Shown here in pieces: positions 61,233 to 63,633 of a stretch of DNA of 63,633 nucleotides. The translations under genes were made by a program, and so were the position numbers. Positions within the stretch are counted from its first letter, which is position 1, and each line of letters begins with the position of its first letter. Where the stretch lies: assembly GCA_944389585.1 (NCBI GenBank), contig CALXMW010000010.1:1-63633 (forward strand). Direction: 5' to 3'. The notes beneath the pieces are model-generated. The model worked only from the letters and a program-made list of their open reading frames with translations, was not told the origin of the DNA and searched no databases. This DNA comes from an uncultured Kiritimatiellota bacterium. Its GTDB lineage: Bacteria > Verrucomicrobiota > Kiritimatiellia > RFP12 > DVOR01.

Positions 61233-61253
61233 CGCGCCGCCAAGGCGTAAGCG
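61233..61253 (+). repeat. 21-bp direct repeat, right copy
   Basis: This is an exact copy of the pgi 3'-end sequence at 59961-59981, including the stop codon in the same reading context. The terminator at 61275 follows it and may be the original pgi terminator. Confidence 0.7.
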
Positions 61254-61274
61254 CGCAAAGGATGAGATTATACA

Positions 61275-61305
61275 AGCCCGCCCCGCATAGGGGCGGGCTT
61301 TTTTT
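61275..61305 (+). terminator. Rho-independent terminator behind the Mrr segment
   Basis: AGCCCGCCCC (61275-61284) pairs with GGGGCGGGCT (61290-61299), followed by seven T. Confidence 0.85.
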
Positions 61306-61418
61306 GTGTCTCGCACAAGGGCGCAAAGCGCAGAAGCCCCACCAAAAGGGTGCCCGGACGCCACCCCTCCCAGCCCCTCCGCCTCTCTCTTTACCCCAAT
61401 CAGCCGCCACCCCCAAAC

Positions 61419-61476
61419 GACTCAGCCGCCAAGTCTCCGAGCATCGGCGGCTGACGCACCAAGACTCGGCCGCCAA
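61419..61476. repeat. 58-bp intergenic repeat, copy 1
   Basis: The 58-bp unit begins GACTCAGCCGCCAAGTCTCC and ends CGGCCGCCAA. It is repeated without change at 61791-61848 and 62230-62287. In copies 1 and 2 the CCAAGTCTCC within it is matched by GGAGACTTGG just after the unit, so the DNA or RNA can fold back. Confidence 0.85.
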
Positions 61477-61505
61477 GCCCGGGAGACTTGGCGGCAGAGG
61501 CATCC

Positions 61506-61738
61506 ATCGCCACCTGCCAAGACGACTAGGACGACTGGGATTTCTGGGACGACCGGGACGGCGACGTATGGGGCGGATGTCCCGGTTGTCCTAGAAGTCC
61601 TAGTCGTCCTAGACGTTCCAGCCACTGTTTCAAGAAGAAAGTCCTTCGGGTCCTTTTTGTCCTTCTGGTCCTTCAAGTCCTTTTCCGCCAGAAGGACCTG
61701 AAGGACATGGGGGACCTGAAGGACGTGAAAGACGGGAC
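61506..61738. repeat. Nine-base-periodic inverted repeat arrays
   Basis: From about 61520 an arm built of nine-base steps ending in GGACGAC-like units faces a matching arm built of GTCCTAGNN steps (61579-61617), giving a long imperfect hairpin. A second pair made of GTCCTTNNN steps (61640-61684) and NNNAAGGAC steps (61690-61735) follows. Short ORFs here are three-residue repeats and are not credible genes. Confidence 0.7.
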
Positions 61739-61790
61739 ATTGCCCAGAGGTGGCCGCCGCCATCCAGAGTCTCAGCCGCTGATCCAAGGA

Positions 61791-61848
61791 GACTCAGCCG
61801 CCAAGTCTCCGAGCATCGGCGGCTGACGCACCAAGACTCGGCCGCCAA
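61791..61848. repeat. 58-bp intergenic repeat, copy 2
   Basis: This copy is identical to copies 1 and 3. It is preceded by GTCTCAGCCGCTGATCCAAG, as is copy 3, and followed by the GGAGACTTGG arm, as is copy 1. Confidence 0.85.
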
Positions 61849-61877
61849 GCCCGGGAGACTTGGCGACCGAGGCATTC

Positions 61878-61995
61878 ATCGCCACCTGCCAGGACGACTA
61901 GGACGACTAGGCCAACTGGGACTTCTAGGACGTCCACTTTGTGCGCAGGCGTCCCGGTTGTCCTAGAAGTCCTAGCCGTCCTAGAGGTCCTGCCC
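61878..61995. repeat. Second copy of the nine-base-periodic hairpin
   Basis: GCCACCTGCCAGGACGACTA and a facing arm of GTCCTAGNN steps (about 61955-61990) repeat, with changes, the hairpin at 61510-61617. With the flanking 58-bp unit this shows that a block of several hundred bases was duplicated. Confidence 0.65.
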
Positions 61996-62012
61996 GCTGC
62001 GGCGTGCCGAAA

Positions 62013-62088
62013 GGCGCGTCCGCAGGACGCGCCCGGGGGTGCAGGGTGCCTTGCACCCTGCCGGGGGAACTGGGGGCGGCGCCCCCAG
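62013..62088. repeat. Three consecutive short GC hairpins
   Basis: GGCGCGTCC/GGACGCGCC (62013-62033), GCAGGGTGC/GCACCCTGC (62041-62061) and CTGGGGGC/GCCCCCAG (62070-62088) each form an eight- or nine-pair stem with a three-base loop. No gene is seen from 61177 to 62462. Confidence 0.6.
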
Positions 62089-62229
62089 CCCCCCAAAACG
62101 CCCCAAGCTGATCCCTCCCCCAATCCTGCCTTCCCATTCCCACCCCCACCGCCATCTCCCCAAGTCTCAGCCGCCGATCTACCGCGACGCAGCGGCCACC
62201 ACCCCGAGTCTCAGCCGCTGATCCAAGGA

Positions 62230-62287
62230 GACTCAGCCGCCAAGTCTCCGAGCATCGGCGGCTGACGCACCAAGACTCGGCCGCCAA
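62230..62287. repeat. 58-bp intergenic repeat, copy 3
   Basis: This copy is identical to copies 1 and 2 but lacks the downstream GGAGACTTGG arm, so the repeat block is cut here. The YrdC promoter begins about 40 bases later. Confidence 0.85.
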
Positions 62288-62324
62288 TCTTATGCAGACA
62301 CCTCTCGGGGACGTGCGACAACCG

Positions 62325-62353
62325 TTGAAAATCTTGGTGAGAAAGCCTATACT
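62325..62353 (+). promoter_or_regulatory. Sigma-70-type promoter of the YrdC-family gene
   Basis: TTGAAA (62325-62330) and TATACT (62348-62353) are separated by 17 bases. Transcription would start near 62360 with a leader of about 100 bases. Confidence 0.65.
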
Positions 62354-62462
62354 GACAGGCACAAGGAAGGCACTGGGAGGAACGGACTTGGGCGTGCGTT
62401 GGCGGGAACGTTCTCGGTCGCTCGCCTCTGCCTTGGCTCTCTTTATTGAAGGAACTGACCCG

Positions 62463-63029
62463 ATGATGACGACACTCCCCTTCGACGAGAACGGCATCGC
62501 CCAGGCCCAGGCCGTGTTGGCGCGGGGCGGGGTGGTGATTGTGCCGACGGAGACGGTGTATGGCGTGGCGTGCCACCCGGATTTCCCGGAGGCGTTGGAG
62601 CGGATCCGCGCGATGAAGCACCGGGACAGGGACAAGCCGTTCCAGCTTTTGGCGGCGGAGGCGGCGGCGGTGTGGGCGGATGGGGCCGTGCGTTCGCTTG
62701 GGGCGGAGCGGGCGGCGGCTTTGTGGCCGGGGGCGCTGACCCTTGTGCTCCCTACCGTGAAAGGCCACACCGAGGGTTACCGCGTGCCGGATTTGCCGCT
62801 GTTGCGGCGCCTCATCGCGCGGTGCGGGGGGCTGTTGCGGTGCACGAGCGTGAACCTGAGCGGGGAGCCGCCGGCGAGGGACGCGCGGGAGGCTGCGGCG
62901 GCGTTGGGCGAGGCGGTGGATTTGGTGTTGGATGGCGGCCCGGCGCGCCTGGGCGTGGCTTCGACCGTCGCGGCGCTTGGGGCGGAGGGGGCCGTCACGA
63001 TCCTGCGCCAGGGTTCCGTGCGGCTTTGA
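62463..63029 (+). CDS. YrdC/Sua5-family threonylcarbamoyl-AMP synthase-like protein
   Basis: The family makes threonylcarbamoyl-AMP from threonine, bicarbonate and ATP for t6A37 of tRNA. The 188-residue product is a single YrdC domain: VVIVPTETVYGVACHPD, the KHRDRDKPFQLL motif (Lys, Arg and Lys that bind nucleotide), WPGALTLVLPT and LRCTSVNLSGEPPARD. It may be TsaC or a YciO-type paralogue. The start is placed after the promoter at an ATG with AAGGA upstream; the same frame is open earlier, but that part precedes the transcript start. Confidence 0.88.
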   Translation: MMTTLPFDENGIAQAQAVLARGGVVIVPTETVYGVACHPDFPEALERIRAMKHRDRDKPFQLLAAEAAAVWADGAVRSLGAERAAALWPGALTLVLPTVKGHTEGYRVPDLPLLRRLIARCGGLLRCTSVNLSGEPPARDAREAAAALGEAVDLVLDGGPARLGVASTVAALGAEGAVTILRQGSVRL

Positions 63030-63040
63030 GTTCGGCGCGG

Positions 63041-63084
63041 GGCCAAAAAAAGAAGCGCCCGTTGGGGCGCTTCTTTTTTTGGCC
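63041..63084. terminator. Bidirectional terminator
   Basis: GGCCAAAAAAAGAAGCGCCC pairs with GGGGCGCTTCTTTTTTTGGCC, a symmetric stem between the YrdC gene and the convergent gene that follows. Confidence 0.9.
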
Positions 63085-63093
63085 GGGTGGCCG

Positions 63094-63633
63094 TCAGTCC
63101 TCGACGACGACGCGGAAGCCGACGTTGTAGGGGTGCTGCCATTGCGGGTAGCCCCAGCGGTTGGCGGAGGAGGCGCGGATTTGGCGCTGGTACCAGGAGC
63201 CGCCGCGGATGACCTTGAGCTCGGGATTGGCGCCGTCGAAGCCGGGGCCGCCTTCGTAGGAAACGAAGGGCGAGGTGGTCCATTCGGCGACGTTACCGTG
63301 CATATCGTAGAGCCCAAAGGCGTTGGGGAGGTAGGAGCCGACCTTGGCAAGGTGGAGGACGCCGTCGTTGAAGCGGGGATCCTTCTTCTCGTAGTCCATC
63401 CATTTGTCGGGGTTGCGGATGGGCTGCGGGTCGACGCCGCGGACGGCGAGTTTCTTCATGGTGACGTCGGCGAGGTTGGCGTGCTTGCCGAAGTCGGCGT
63501 TGAAGTCGCCGTAGTTCATGGGCGTGTCGGTGCCGGCGCGGCAGGCGTATTCCCATTCGGTCTCGGTGGGGAGGCGGACCTTCTTGCCGGTCTTCTTGGA
63601 GAGCCAGTCGCAGAAGGCCTGGGCTTGGTCGTA
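63094..63633 (-). CDS. Formylglycine-generating-enzyme/SUMF1-type domain protein, 3' part
   Basis: The frame is open to the window edge, so only the last ~179 residues are visible. Motifs of the FGE-sulfatase domain are clear: AFCDWLSKKTGKKVRLPTE, TEWEYACRAGTDTP, NAFGLYDMHGNVAEWT, KVIRGGSWYQ and NVGFRVV at the C-terminus. Members either convert a cysteine of sulfatases to formylglycine or serve other oxidative roles. The catalytic cysteine pair of true formylglycine-generating enzymes is not visible here: the segment after IRGGSWY has Ser/Arg instead. The wider family role (lipoprotein or signalling accessory) is therefore as likely. Confidence 0.88.
   Translation of the reverse strand, partial: YDQAQAFCDWLSKKTGKKVRLPTETEWEYACRAGTDTPMNYGDFNADFGKHANLADVTMKKLAVRGVDPQPIRNPDKWMDYEKKDPRFNDGVLHLAKVGSYLPNAFGLYDMHGNVAEWTTSPFVSYEGGPGFDGANPELKVIRGGSWYQRQIRASSANRWGYPQWQHPYNVGFRVVVED

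Noticed and set aside
61504..62130. Short ORFs in the repeat region with Thr-Arg or Val-Leu repeats
   Set aside because: They are translations of nine-base repeats on both strands, without ribosome binding sites or any protein motif.
61419..62287. CRISPR array, because identical units recur
   Set aside because: Only three 58-bp units, spaced by several hundred bases of other repeats rather than by short unique spacers, and no cas gene.

Overview
The window is GC-rich, densely packed bacterial chromosome. Several signs suggest a Gram-negative anaerobe of the Planctomycetes-Verrucomicrobia-Chlamydiae group, perhaps a Kiritimatiellota-like lineage. These are a PEP-CTERM surface protein, a formylglycine-generating-enzyme-type protein, a NodT-type outer-membrane lipoprotein, an alpha-2-macroglobulin, GTP-dependent PEP carboxykinase and pyruvate:ferredoxin oxidoreductase. 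This placement is inference; no rRNA or tRNA gene was seen.

Layout. 1-3594 is an AT-richer accessory segment: an unknown exported protein split by a frameshift, an unknown membrane protein and a decayed ISAs1-type insertion sequence. 3841-17465 holds a DUF2157/GDYXXLXY membrane pair, PEP carboxykinase, a giant alpha-2-macroglobulin, a YhcH-family protein, NAD kinase, MiaB and a polysaccharide pyruvyl transferase with a stop codon near its proposed start. 17483-22789 (minus strand) is a translationally coupled set: pseudokinase, ligA, small membrane protein, nadE. 22831-25499 is a prophage-like remnant with a 5'-truncated phage head protein carrying a probable toxin C-terminus, a start-less second copy of that C-terminus, and two small genes. 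25577-32345 is a complete trp operon (trpL-E-G-D-C-F-BA) with a readable attenuator and a fused TrpB-TrpA. 32365-36957 carries nifJ and a class II aldolase gene. 37045-41730 is one huge restriction-modification enzyme of the single-chain type ISP kind.

42011-63633 includes an M23 peptidase, a glycosyltransferase, Hsp33, pdxB, an efflux outer-membrane factor, a cyclophilin, an rph-rlmI-pgm-radical SAM operon, serC, an acyltransferase, a PEP-CTERM protein, thiD, ribE, pgi, an Mrr-type endonuclease inserted behind pgi, a 1.3-kb repeat-rich gap, a YrdC-family gene and the 3' part of a sulfatase-modifying-type gene. PdxB and SerC both belong to the DXP-dependent pyridoxal phosphate route; PEP carboxykinase, PFOR, aldolase and Pgi form a glycolytic/gluconeogenic set; NadK and NadE serve NAD(P) synthesis.

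Most notable are two homologous structured RNAs of about 190 nt (41766-41956 minus, 55602-55788 plus). Their helices are kept by compensatory changes; each has its own promoter and terminator, and each lies upstream of an unrelated gene. Other points of interest are the orphan toxin cassette, the B-then-A tryptophan synthase fusion, the trp attenuator, a two-hairpin leader that could hide the ribosome binding site of the PEP-CTERM gene, three tandem palindromes in the thiD leader, and a recurrent extended -10 promoter (TGn-TATNNT) often only 6-7 nt from the start codon, implying leaderless mRNAs.
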